DNA of 64,000 nucleotides from Streptomyces sp. NBC_00358 (GTDB lineage: Bacteria > Actinomycetota > Actinomycetes > Streptomycetales > Streptomycetaceae). The stretch covers positions 4,216,001-4,280,000 of the forward strand of contig NZ_CP107976.1 of assembly GCF_036099295.1 (NCBI RefSeq), written 5' to 3'. The translations under genes were made by a program, and so were the position numbers. Positions 8,488 to 16,672 of the stretch are shown here, piece by piece (within the stretch, counting starts at the first letter, position 1; every line of letters begins with the position of its first letter). The notes under the pieces were generated by a model. That model saw only the letters and a program-made list of their open reading frames with translations. It was not told where the DNA came from and did no database searches.

Positions 8488-8823
8488 TCAGCGGGGCGGT
8501 TCCGCGCGCAGGACGAGGGCGAGGAGGCCCGGGAAGCGGGCGTCGAACTCCGGCCGGCGCAGCCGGTTGACCCGCTTGGGGCCCTCGTCGCGCTGTTCGA
8601 CGAGACCGGCGCCGCGCAGCACAGAGAAGTGATGGCTGAGCGCCGCCTTGCCGACGGGTACGTCGAAACTGCCGCAACTGCGGCTCCACTCCGCGGACTC
8701 CGCCAGCGCCCGGACGAGCTGGAGCCGGACGGGGTCGGCGAGGGCGGCGAGGGCGGTCGCCACGGGGACCTCGTCGGGGTGGGTGTGCTCGGGCGCGGCC
8801 CGATGACTGGTGCGCTCCGCCAC
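8488..8823 (-). CDS. ArsR-like winged-helix transcriptional repressor
   Basis: A 111-residue winged helix-turn-helix protein of the ArsR/HTH_20 kind (LADPVRLQLVRALA ... GKAALSHHFSVLRGAGLVEQRDEG). The GTG start is supported by GGGAGG five bases upstream. No CxC metal-binding motif of the arsenic/zinc sensors is present, so it probably senses something else. It is divergent from the quinone oxidoreductase gene, and nested inverted repeats lie in between, suggesting that it controls that gene and itself. Confidence 0.88.
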   Translation of the reverse strand: MAERTSHRAAPEHTHPDEVPVATALAALADPVRLQLVRALAESAEWSRSCGSFDVPVGKAALSHHFSVLRGAGLVEQRDEGPKRVNRLRRPEFDARFPGLLALVLRAEPPR

Positions 8824-8861
8824 GCCGGCCTCCCTGGTGCTTCCCTGATCCGCTTGCCGAG

Positions 8862-8909
8862 TGTTCGATGAAAACCATACACTCCTGAGTGTTCGCTTTT
8901 CATTGAACA
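8862..8909. promoter_or_regulatory. Nested inverted repeats, probable operator of the divergent promoter
   Basis: Outer arms TGTTCGATGAAAA (8862-8874) and TTTTCATTGAACA (8897-8909) are inverted copies with one mismatch. Inside them ACACTC-ct-GAGTGT (8879-8892) is a perfect dyad. AGTGTTCG occurs twice. The element sits between the winged-helix repressor and the oxidoreductase gene. Confidence 0.6.
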
Positions 8910-8975
8910 GTCTGGTCGGCGACCGGTCCGCGCGGGCCGTCGGCTGTCCAGCCGAGTACCAGCCAGGAGTGAGCC

Positions 8976-9968
8976 ATGCGTACGGTCGAGTTCCAGGAGT
9001 ACGGCGGTCCCGAGGTCCTGCGGGTCGTGGAGGCGAAGGTCCCCGAACCGGGCCCCGGGCAGGTGAGCATCGACGTGGCCTACGCGGGCGTGAACTTCGC
9101 CGACCTGCTGGCCAGGTCGGCGGGCTACCGCGTACCGCGCCTGCCCTTCGTACCGGGTCTGGAGGTCTCGGGCCGGATCCGGGCGGTGGGCCCGGACGTC
9201 ACGGGGCTGCGGGCGGGCCAGGAGGTCGCGGCGCTGACGGAGGGCGGGGCGTACGCGGACGTCACCGTCGCCGACGCCGTCACCGTCTTCCCGCTGCCCG
9301 ACGGGGTCGGCCTGCGCACCGGCGCCACCCTCCCCACCGTCCTGCCCACGGCGTACGGGCTGCTGCACGCCGTGGGCCGGCTCCAGCCCGGCGAGACGGT
9401 GCTCGTCCAGAGCGCGGCGGGCGGCGTGGGCACGGTGCTCGGCCGGTTGGCGAAGGCGGCCGGGGCCGGCGCGGTCTACGGCGTCGTGTCCAGCGAGGCG
9501 AAGGCCGCGTACGCCCTCGGCCACGGCTACGACGAGGTGTTCGTGGGTTCCTTCGAGGACGAGGTCCGCGCCGCGACCGCCGGCCGCGGGGTGGACCTGG
9601 CCCTGGACCCGGTGGGCGGCGAGACCTTCCGGCGCAGCCTCGCCTCCCTGGCCCTCTTCGGCCGCCTGGTCGCCTTCGGCAACGCGAGCTCGGCGGATCC
9701 CTGGGCGGTGGGCCAGCCGGAACTCAACCCCACCGGCCTGTCGGTCGGCGGGTTCTCGATCCTCGGCCTGGCCGCGACGGCCCCCGCCGCCCTCCGCGAC
9801 CTCGCCTCGCGCGCCTTCGAGTCGGTGGCCGACGGCACCGTGAGCCTGCCGGTGACCGCGGAGTTCGCCCTGGAGGAGGCCGGGGAGGCGCACGCGCTGA
9901 TGGGATCGCGGACCAGCACCGGAAAGCTGCTGCTGCGGGTGGCGCGTTCCGATCGGTCCCGCCCGTGA
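8976..9968 (+). CDS. NADPH:quinone oxidoreductase family protein (zinc-free MDR)
   Basis: A 330-residue medium-chain dehydrogenase/reductase of the quinone oxidoreductase branch. It has a GroES-like N-terminal domain (residues 1-115) and an NADPH-binding Rossmann domain with AAGGVG at 147-152. Zinc-ligand cysteines are absent, as expected for QOR-type enzymes that reduce quinones or enones. The start follows AGGAGTG. The divergent ArsR-like repressor suggests that the gene is induced by a small electrophile or quinone, which is inference. Confidence 0.9.
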   Translation: MRTVEFQEYGGPEVLRVVEAKVPEPGPGQVSIDVAYAGVNFADLLARSAGYRVPRLPFVPGLEVSGRIRAVGPDVTGLRAGQEVAALTEGGAYADVTVADAVTVFPLPDGVGLRTGATLPTVLPTAYGLLHAVGRLQPGETVLVQSAAGGVGTVLGRLAKAAGAGAVYGVVSSEAKAAYALGHGYDEVFVGSFEDEVRAATAGRGVDLALDPVGGETFRRSLASLALFGRLVAFGNASSADPWAVGQPELNPTGLSVGGFSILGLAATAPAALRDLASRAFESVADGTVSLPVTAEFALEEAGEAHALMGSRTSTGKLLLRVARSDRSRP

Positions 9969-9985
9969 CTGTCGGACCCCCGGTC

Positions 9986-9991
9986 TAGTCT
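9986..9991 (+). promoter_or_regulatory. Candidate -10 box, leaderless start of methyltransferase gene
   Basis: TAGTCT ends eight bases before the ATG at 10000, with no Shine-Dalgarno between. This is compatible with a leaderless or near-leaderless transcript. Confidence 0.35.
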
Positions 9992-9999
9992 TCGCCGCC

Positions 10000-10647
10000 A
10001 TGACGACTCGCCTCCAGGCCACCCGTTCCTCCTACGACACCGTCGCCGCCGACTACGCGGAGCTGCTCAAGGACGAGTTGGGCAGCAGACCGCTGGACAT
10101 GGCGATGCTGGCGGCGTTCGCCGAGCGGGTGCGGGCCGGCGGGGGCGGGCCCGTGGCGGACCTCGGGTGCGGGCCCGGACGGGTGACCGTCCACCTGGAA
10201 GAACTCGGGCTCGACGCGTTCGGGATCGACCTGTCGCCCGGGATGGTCACGGTGGCCCGCCGGGCACATCCCCACCTGCGCTTCGAGGTGGGCACGATGA
10301 CCGGCCTCGACCTGCCGGACGGCACCCTCGCCGGAGCACTCGTCTGGTACTCGACGGTGCACACGCCGATCGACGAACTCCCGGTGATGTTGGCCGAGTT
10401 CCGCCGCGTCCTGGCGCCCGGCGGTCATCTGCTCATCGCCTTCAAGGTCGGCGCCGAACAGGTCCGGCTGGAGCACGCGTACGGCCATGACGTGGATCTC
10501 GACGTCCACCGCTTCCCGCCCGAACGCGTCGCCGAACTCCTGCGGAAGGAAGGCCTGTTCGAGGTCGCCCGTCTCGTCCGCGAGGCCGACGAACAGGAGA
10601 GGACACCGCAGGCGTTCCTGCTGGCCCGCAGGCCGGAGAGCGACTGA
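10000..10647 (+). CDS. Class I SAM-dependent methyltransferase
   Basis: A 215-residue Rossmann-fold methyltransferase. Motif I is DLGCGPG (residues 54-60) and the acidic post-I residue lies in FGIDLSPGM. The C-terminal part (LAPGGHLLIAFKVG ... RPESD) matches small-molecule methyltransferases of the UbiE/methyltransferase_11 sort. The substrate is unknown. The downstream deaminase gene begins 105 bases later and may have its own promoter. Confidence 0.88.
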   Translation: MTTRLQATRSSYDTVAADYAELLKDELGSRPLDMAMLAAFAERVRAGGGGPVADLGCGPGRVTVHLEELGLDAFGIDLSPGMVTVARRAHPHLRFEVGTMTGLDLPDGTLAGALVWYSTVHTPIDELPVMLAEFRRVLAPGGHLLIAFKVGAEQVRLEHAYGHDVDLDVHRFPPERVAELLRKEGLFEVARLVREADEQERTPQAFLLARRPESD

Positions 10648-10752
10648 CCTTCGCCGTCCCTGGGCGAACCCCGTGCGGCGGGAGGGTGTTCCCCCGCGTT
10701 GCCCCCGTGTTCCCGCCGCACGAGACTGGAGTCCCGCGGGAGAGTGGGGACC

Positions 10753-11211
10753 ATGGAGCGCATCGATCAAGCACAGGCCCGCGCGTGGCTCGCCACCGCA
10801 CTGGCGGAGGCCCGCGCGGGGCTCGCCGAGGGCGGCATCCCCATCGGGGCGGCGCTGTACGGCGCGGACGGCACCGTTCTCGGCCGCGGCCGCAACCGCC
10901 GCGTCCAGGACGACGACCCCTCGACGCACGCCGAGACGGCCGCCTTCCGCGACGCGGGACGGCAGCGGACGTATCGCGGCACGACCATGGTGACCACCCT
11001 GTCGCCGTGCTGGTACTGCAGCGGTCTGGTCCGGCAGTTCGGCATCTCCCGGGTCGTCGTGGGCGAGGCGGCCACCTTCCACGGCGGCCACGACTGGCTC
11101 GCCCGGCACGGCGTACAGATCGTGCTGCTCGACGATCCCGAATGCACCGCCCTGATGCGGGACTTCATCAAGGACAACCCGGTCCTGTGGAACGAGGACA
11201 TCGGTGAGTGA
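10753..11211 (+). CDS. Nucleoside deaminase, yeast cytosine deaminase-like
   Basis: A 152-residue zinc hydrolase of the cytidine/deoxycytidylate deaminase superfamily. The catalytic HAE (residues 59-61) and the zinc-binding PCWYC (85-89) are intact. The C-terminus, NPVLWNEDIGE, closely resembles the end of yeast cytosine deaminase, so cytosine or a related base is the likely substrate. The start at MERIDQA has GGGGA five bases upstream. The stop codon overlaps the next gene's GTG start by eight bases, coupling it to the 2OG oxygenase. Confidence 0.88.
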   Translation: MERIDQAQARAWLATALAEARAGLAEGGIPIGAALYGADGTVLGRGRNRRVQDDDPSTHAETAAFRDAGRQRTYRGTTMVTTLSPCWYCSGLVRQFGISRVVVGEAATFHGGHDWLARHGVQIVLLDDPECTALMRDFIKDNPVLWNEDIGE

Positions 11212-12421
11212 CCCGAGCGCGGGGGCGCTTCCCGAGGAACCGTCCGGTCGCACGAACCCGGCAGGTCCCGAGGGTTCGGCCGGTCCCGAGGGTTCGGCCG
11301 GTCCCGAGGGTTCGGCCGGTCCCGAAAGTCCGGACGGTCCCGAAAGTCCGGACGGTCCCGAGGGTTCGGCGAATCCGGCGGGGTCGGCCCTTTCCCGGGA
11401 ACCCGCCGGCACCCGCCCCGGTACGGCGGCCGGTCCGACCGGTCCCGGCGCCGGCCCGGTGCCGGCCCGCATCCCCACCGTCGACCTCCGCCCCTGGCTC
11501 TCCGGGGACCCCGGGGCCCGCGCCGCCGTCGCCCGCACCGTCGACGACGCGCTGCGGACCGCCGGTTTCCTGCTCGTCACCGGCCACGGCGTGGACCCCG
11601 CGCTGCGCCGTCGACTGCGGGAGGCCGCCCGCGCGTTCTTCGCGCTGCCCGCCGGGAGGAAGCAGCCGTACGCCGCCCGGGTCGGCGGGCGCGGCTGGCT
11701 CGGGCCGGGTGCCGAGGCCAACGGCTACGCGGAGGGCACCGAGACCCCGCCGGACCTCAAGGAGTCGCTGACGTTCGCGACGAGCGAGCCGTTCGAGGAC
11801 CCGGAGACCAACACGGAGTGGTACGCGCCGAACGTCTGGCCCGCCGAGACCCCGGAGCTGCGCGCGCTCTGCGAGGAGTACCTGGCGGCGATGGGCGTGC
11901 TGGAGAACCATCTGCTGGAGTTGCTCGGCGGGGCGCTCGGCCTCCGGCCCGACTTCTTCACCCGGCACATGGGCCACCCGACGTACGGCTTCAACATCAA
12001 CTGGTATCCGGGCACGGAGGTCGTCGGCGAGCCGCTGCCGGGCCAGTTCCGCATCGGGCCGCACACCGACTTCGGCACCGTCACCATCCTCGACCGGCAG
12101 GCGGGCAAGGGCGGGCTCCAGGTCTTCACGGACGAGGACGGCTGGCGGGACGCCCCCTTCGACCCGGCCGCCTTCACGGTCAACATCGGTGATCTCATGG
12201 CCCGTTGGACCGGCGACCGGTGGCGTTCCGGACGGCACCGGGTGCTCCCGCCACCGGCCGACGCTCCCGCCGAGGAGCTGATCTCGCTGGTGTACTTCGG
12301 CGAGTGCACGCCGGGGACGCTGGTCGAGTCGGTGCCCGCCCCCGTGGGCCGTGTCGCGTACGAACCCGTCGACTCCCACACCTATCTGCGCCAGAAGCTC
12401 GATTCGATCACGGTCGACTGA
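11204..12421 (+). CDS. Isopenicillin N synthase-like 2OG-Fe(II) oxygenase
   Basis: A 405-residue non-haem iron dioxygenase. The iron ligands are H287 and D289 (PHTDFG) and H345 (SGRHRV); the fold matches IPNS/gibberellin-oxidase-type enzymes with an N-terminal DIOX_N segment from about residue 88 (IPTVDLRPWL). The first 80 residues are an unusual Gly/Pro/Ser-rich tail built from six tandem 18-bp units. The GTG start lies within the last codons of the deaminase gene. The substrate is unknown; homologues hydroxylate or cyclise small molecules, including in pyrimidine and secondary metabolism. Confidence 0.88.
   Translation: MSDPSAGALPEEPSGRTNPAGPEGSAGPEGSAGPEGSAGPESPDGPESPDGPEGSANPAGSALSREPAGTRPGTAAGPTGPGAGPVPARIPTVDLRPWLSGDPGARAAVARTVDDALRTAGFLLVTGHGVDPALRRRLREAARAFFALPAGRKQPYAARVGGRGWLGPGAEANGYAEGTETPPDLKESLTFATSEPFEDPETNTEWYAPNVWPAETPELRALCEEYLAAMGVLENHLLELLGGALGLRPDFFTRHMGHPTYGFNINWYPGTEVVGEPLPGQFRIGPHTDFGTVTILDRQAGKGGLQVFTDEDGWRDAPFDPAAFTVNIGDLMARWTGDRWRSGRHRVLPPPADAPAEELISLVYFGECTPGTLVESVPAPVGRVAYEPVDSHTYLRQKLDSITVD
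11264..11371 (+). repeat. Six in-frame 18-bp tandem repeats in the oxygenase gene
   Basis: Units starting at 11264, 11282, 11300, 11318, 11336 and 11354 each encode six residues: G-PEGSA three times, G-PESPD twice and G-PEGSA once. The consensus is GGTCCCGAGGGTTCGGCC. The array lies wholly in the disordered N-terminal extension before the catalytic domain and preserves the frame at any copy number. Confidence 0.95.
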
Positions 12422-12562
12422 ACAGCGGAGCTTTTCCGCGGGCGAACGGACACCGGGCGGACACCGATCGACCTATCCCGAACCAACTGCCCCTTCTTCA
12501 TCTTTTGTTGATACACCTCACAACAGCACATAGGACCGGACCGCGGACCAGGGGGAGATGCG

Positions 12563-13672
12563 GTGCACACAGAGCTGCACGGCCGGGGAGCGCTGTTCGA
12601 CGACGACCCGCCCGGACTCGCGTCACGACTGGTCGGTCTGCGTCCGCACCAGCTCGGCGCCACACCGTACGAACACCCCGCGCAGCCGCCCTTCGTGGTC
12701 TTCGCGGGCGGCCGGGGGCAGGGCAAGACCGCGGTGCTCCGCGCCCTGCGCGACGCCTATCGCGGGCACACCCCCATCGCTCTGGTCGACGGCGAGGAAC
12801 AGCGGTTCACCGCGCCGCCCCCGGAGCGTCCGGCGGGGTCCTGGTCGCCGGTCGGAGAGGCGCTCACCACGGCCGCGGAACAGCTCGCCGAACCGGTGAA
12901 GGGCGCCGGGCGGATCGGCTTCCCGCGGCTGTCGTCCGGGCTGCTCGCGGTGGCGGCCGCCGGCTGGAGCGACCGCGAGGTCCCGCGCATCCGGCGGGAG
13001 GCCGAGCGCATCCTGCTGCTCAACGAGACCGACTCCTGGCTGTCGGGATTCGCGGGACGCGGGATGAGCAGGGTGGTCTCCAAACTCGCCGCGTCGATGA
13101 ACGGGTCGGGTCCGGTGGTGGAGCCGATCATCGAGGCGACCCTGGAGGCGTTCACCGAAGGCGTCTCCACGGCCCACCGCCGACTGCGCAGGGCCGCCAC
13201 CTGGTACCGGGACTACCCGAACGCGGAAGGCAGCCCCAAGCTCGCGCTGATCCTGCTCTCCCGGCACTTCCGGGCCGGCGGCGAATCCCGCAGGCACGCC
13301 GAACGGCATCTCGTACGGGCGCTGCTGGCCGACCTCGACGAGGCGTACGCGGGGGTCGTGCAGCGCTCGCACCGGCGCGGACGCCCGGTCCTGCTGATCG
13401 ACAACGTCCAGGAACCCGCGGGCCTCGGACTCCTGGAGCCGGTTCTGCGCGACCGCGCCGACGGCATCGCGGACCAGGTCGTGTTCTTCGCCGCGCTGCG
13501 GGGCTACGCCCATCCGGCGCTGCGCAACGCGGGCCGGCTCGCCCTGCCCGAGGCGGCCCGGGAGACCGGCTGGCGGCCCGGCACCTCGCCGTCCTCGCGG
13601 GCGCTGCTCCTCTCGCTGCCGCCGCTGTCCCCCGAGGACACCCCGCGCGTCGACGAAGGCCGGCCCCGGTGA
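12563..13672 (+). CDS. Orphan P-loop ATPase-like protein, function unknown
   Basis: A 369-residue protein with a clear Walker A motif GGRGQGKT (residues 49-56) and a probable Walker B segment RPVLLIDNVQE near residues 273-283, so it should bind and perhaps hydrolyse ATP or GTP. No effector, helicase or membrane domain is recognisable. The GTG start is preceded by GGGGGAG. It is a single-gene unit: 141 bases separate it from the oxygenase gene upstream, and its stop codon lies inside a strong terminator hairpin. It resembles AAA/STAND-type NTPases in layout only; I do not recognise a named family. Confidence 0.8.
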   Translation: MHTELHGRGALFDDDPPGLASRLVGLRPHQLGATPYEHPAQPPFVVFAGGRGQGKTAVLRALRDAYRGHTPIALVDGEEQRFTAPPPERPAGSWSPVGEALTTAAEQLAEPVKGAGRIGFPRLSSGLLAVAAAGWSDREVPRIRREAERILLLNETDSWLSGFAGRGMSRVVSKLAASMNGSGPVVEPIIEATLEAFTEGVSTAHRRLRRAATWYRDYPNAEGSPKLALILLSRHFRAGGESRRHAERHLVRALLADLDEAYAGVVQRSHRRGRPVLLIDNVQEPAGLGLLEPVLRDRADGIADQVVFFAALRGYAHPALRNAGRLALPEAARETGWRPGTSPSSRALLLSLPPLSPEDTPRVDEGRPR

Positions 13673-13696
13673 CTGGGGGTCACCGGGGCCGGCCTT
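13656..13696. terminator. Bidirectional terminator between the P-loop and ccsB genes
   Basis: An 18-bp perfect stem (13656-13673 with 13679-13696) and a five-base loop. The left arm contains the last codons and TGA of the P-loop gene. It separates two convergent genes. Confidence 0.85.
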
Positions 13697-13712
13697 GGTG
13701 CTTCGGGGCGGG

Positions 13713-14834
13713 TCAGACGCCCGCGTAGGAGTGCTTGCCTCCGACGAAGATGTTGACGCCGTAGTAGTTGAACAGCCAGCAGCCGAAGGCGATCAGGGCG
13801 ATGTAGGCGGCCTTGCGGCCCTTCCAGCCGGCCGTGGCGCGCGCGTGCAGGTGGCAGGCGTAGGCGACCCAGGTGATGAACGCCCAGGTCTCCTTGGGGT
13901 CCCAGCCCCAGTAGCGGCCCCAGGCGTCGCCCGCCCAGATCGCGCCCGCGATGATCGTGAACGTCCACAGCGGGAAGACGGCGGCGTTCACGCGGTAGGA
14001 GAACTTGTCGAGCGAGGCCGCGGCGGGCAGCCGCTCCATGACGGAGGTGGCGAACCGTCCGGGCTGTCCGCCGTTCACGAGCTTGTTCTCGTACGAGTCC
14101 TTGAAGAGGTACAGGATCGTGCCGACGGCGCCCACGTAGAAGACGGCGCCGCACAGGATCGCGGTCGACACGTGGATGTACAGCCAGTACGAGTGCAGCG
14201 CGGGGACCAGTTGGTCGCTCGCGGTGTACAGGACGGTGACGGCGAGACCGAGATCGAGGAGGACCGTGGTGATCAGCGGGAGGCCGAGCCAGCGGACGTC
14301 CTTCTTGAGCGCGAGCAGGACCAGGAAGACCGCGACGGCGACGGTGGAGAAGGTGATGTTGAACTCGTACATGTTGCCCCACGGCGCCCGGCCCACGGAC
14401 ATCGCGCGGGCGAGCACACCGGCCGCCTCGACGGCCCACGCCAGCACGCTGAGGGACACGGCGATACGCCCGTAGAGGTCACCCTGCTCGTCCCCGCCGT
14501 GCGCACCGGGCCCGTCGGGCACGTCGCGCGCGCCCGCGGCGGACCGGGTGACGACCTTCGGCCGCTCCAGCACGGCGGTTCCGCCGGCCTTCTGCACGGT
14601 GACCTCGGGGGCCGCCCCGGCCGCCTTGGCACCGTCCGCGGTGAGCGCGTTGGCGGTGCGGGCGACCTTGCTGCGGCTGCCGAAGAGCCACTCGGCGATG
14701 AAGGCGAAGAAGGCCAGGGTGTAGACGGCCATCGCGGAGTAGATCAGCGTGTTGCTGATGTTGGCGAGGTGTTCGTTGGTCGCGGTGGCCAGATCGGTCA
14801 CGGCGCCAAGGTCGTGTGCGGTGGCGAGCGTCAC
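13713..14834 (-). CDS. ccsB: c-type cytochrome biogenesis protein CcsB/ResC
   Basis: A 373-residue multi-spanning membrane protein of the haem-handling CcsB/CcmC/CcmF superfamily. The tryptophan-rich WWD signature is present (YWGWDPKETWAF, about residues 305-316). Together with ResB it forms the system II haem exporter and cytochrome c synthetase. The GTG start overlaps the resB TGA (GTGA). It is the last gene of the four-gene operon resA-ccdA-resB-ccsB. Confidence 0.93.
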   Translation of the reverse strand: MTLATAHDLGAVTDLATATNEHLANISNTLIYSAMAVYTLAFFAFIAEWLFGSRSKVARTANALTADGAKAAGAAPEVTVQKAGGTAVLERPKVVTRSAAGARDVPDGPGAHGGDEQGDLYGRIAVSLSVLAWAVEAAGVLARAMSVGRAPWGNMYEFNITFSTVAVAVFLVLLALKKDVRWLGLPLITTVLLDLGLAVTVLYTASDQLVPALHSYWLYIHVSTAILCGAVFYVGAVGTILYLFKDSYENKLVNGGQPGRFATSVMERLPAAASLDKFSYRVNAAVFPLWTFTIIAGAIWAGDAWGRYWGWDPKETWAFITWVAYACHLHARATAGWKGRKAAYIALIAFGCWLFNYYGVNIFVGGKHSYAGV

Positions 14835-16669
14835 TGCTTCTTGGACCCTTCAGCGGCGGGTACGGGGGGTTCGGCGTCGGCGTCGGTGGGTGCCGCGTCT
14901 TCGTCGGGCTTGGTGGGTGCCTGTTCGTGCACGAGCGCGGCCAGGTCGCCGAGCTCCTCGGGAAGCTTCGCGGACTCGCTGCGGCCGAGCCCGGCCATCT
15001 CGACGACGGTGACGCCGTCAGGGCCGGTGGTCGCCCGCACCCAGACACGGCGGCGCTGGATGAACAGCGAACCGGCGAGTCCGAAGATCGCGGTGAACGC
15101 CCCGGCCAGCGCCCAGACACTGCCGGGCTGCTGGGTGACCTGGAAGTTCGCCCACTCCTTGATGTCCTTGTCGAAGGTGATCGACCCGGCGCCGCCCGGA
15201 AGCGTCATCGTCTCGCCGGGACGCAGCCGCGCCTTGACGATCGCGCCCTTGGCGTCCTTGAACTGCTTCATGTGGGTGGTTTCGAGCTGGTACACGTTCT
15301 GCGGCAGGCCCGCGTCGACCCCGAGGCTTCCGTGGAAGCCGCTCAGCGCGAGCACCGGATAGTCGAGCGCGGGGAACTGGGAGAACATGTCGCCCTTGCC
15401 CGCCCCGGCGAACGTCGGCACGAAGAAGGCGGAGAAGCCGAGCTGTTCGCTCTTGCCCTGCGCGTTCCTGTAGCCGTCCATGACCTTGACGGCGCCCTGC
15501 GAGGTGACGTTGGAGTCGAGCGGCAGCAGCGGCACGGCGTCGTGGAAGACGACCTTGCCCTTGCCGTCCCGGACGGTCACGGTGGGCGCGTAGCCGTGGG
15601 CGGTGAGATAGACCTTCGTGTCACCGATCACCAGCGGCTCGTTGACCTTGATGAGCGTCTTGCGCTCCTTGCCGTAGGCACCCTCGCTGTAGGTGACGGC
15701 CGCCTGGTACCTGCGGGGCGTGCCCTTGTTGGGGCCGGTCCGCTCGTAGGTGCCGGTGAAGTTCTTCAGATCGAAGCTGAACGGGGTCAGGTCGTCGGTG
15801 CTGAAGAGGTTGCCGGACTTGAAGTCGTCGTAGGACAGGAGCGTGTTGGAGAAGCCGTCGCCCTCGACGATCAGCTTGTCGCCCTCGGACTTGAAGAGCT
15901 GGCCCCAGGCGAAGGCGACGAGCATCACGATCAGCGCCATGTGGAACAGCAGGTTGCCGGTCTCGCGCAGATAGCCCTTCTCCGCGGCTACGGCGTCCTT
16001 GTCGACGTGCGCCCTGAACCGCTTCTGCCTGAGCACCTTCAGCGCGATCTCGCGGACCTGCTCGGGTTCCGCCGCGGTGCGCCAGGTCGCGTACGCGGGC
16101 AGCCGGGTCAGCCGCTTGGGGGCGCCCGGCGGACGGCCGCGCAACTGCCCGACGAACTGCCAGGTGCGGGGCACGATGCAGCCGATGAGCGAGACGAACA
16201 GCAGGATGTAGATCGAGGAGAACCACACCGAGCTGTACACGTGGAACAGCCCGAGCTTGTCGTAGACGGGTCCGAGGACGCTGTGCGCGGCCTTGAAGGC
16301 CGCCACCTTCTGGGCGTCGGTGCCGGACTGCGGGATCAGCGATCCGGGGATGGCGCCGAGCGACAGCAGGAAGAGCAGGATCAGGGCGACCCGCATCGAC
16401 GTGAGCTGGCGCCAGAACCAGCGGGCCCAGCCCGTCACTTCACGGGCGGTCCAGGCGAGCCACCCCGCGGCGCCGGGCTTGCGGGTGCCGCCGAAGGAGC
16501 CGGGCACCACCGTCTCCACGGGCGCGGTGGACAGCTGCGACCCGGCCTCGCCGAGTTCGCCGTCGGCACTCACCCCGATGTGCCGCTTGGCGCCCACCGG
16601 GTCCGGCGCGCCGTCGTCCTCCGAAGTCGCGGGGGACTCGGACGTGTTGCCGGTGTCGGTCGTGCTCAT
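14831..16669 (-). CDS. resB: Cytochrome c biogenesis protein ResB
   Basis: A 612-residue ResB/Ccs1 protein. It has an acidic N-terminal tail (about 75 residues), membrane segments near residues 90-110, 140-165 and 235-255, a large extracytoplasmic domain and a final membrane segment near 515-535. With CcsB it ligates haem to apocytochrome c. It begins three bases after the ccdA stop and overlaps ccsB by four bases, so the operon is tightly coupled. Confidence 0.93.
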   Translation of the reverse strand: MSTTDTGNTSESPATSEDDGAPDPVGAKRHIGVSADGELGEAGSQLSTAPVETVVPGSFGGTRKPGAAGWLAWTAREVTGWARWFWRQLTSMRVALILLFLLSLGAIPGSLIPQSGTDAQKVAAFKAAHSVLGPVYDKLGLFHVYSSVWFSSIYILLFVSLIGCIVPRTWQFVGQLRGRPPGAPKRLTRLPAYATWRTAAEPEQVREIALKVLRQKRFRAHVDKDAVAAEKGYLRETGNLLFHMALIVMLVAFAWGQLFKSEGDKLIVEGDGFSNTLLSYDDFKSGNLFSTDDLTPFSFDLKNFTGTYERTGPNKGTPRRYQAAVTYSEGAYGKERKTLIKVNEPLVIGDTKVYLTAHGYAPTVTVRDGKGKVVFHDAVPLLPLDSNVTSQGAVKVMDGYRNAQGKSEQLGFSAFFVPTFAGAGKGDMFSQFPALDYPVLALSGFHGSLGVDAGLPQNVYQLETTHMKQFKDAKGAIVKARLRPGETMTLPGGAGSITFDKDIKEWANFQVTQQPGSVWALAGAFTAIFGLAGSLFIQRRRVWVRATTGPDGVTVVEMAGLGRSESAKLPEELGDLAALVHEQAPTKPDEDAAPTDADAEPPVPAAEGSKKQ

Positions 16670-16672
16670 GGA

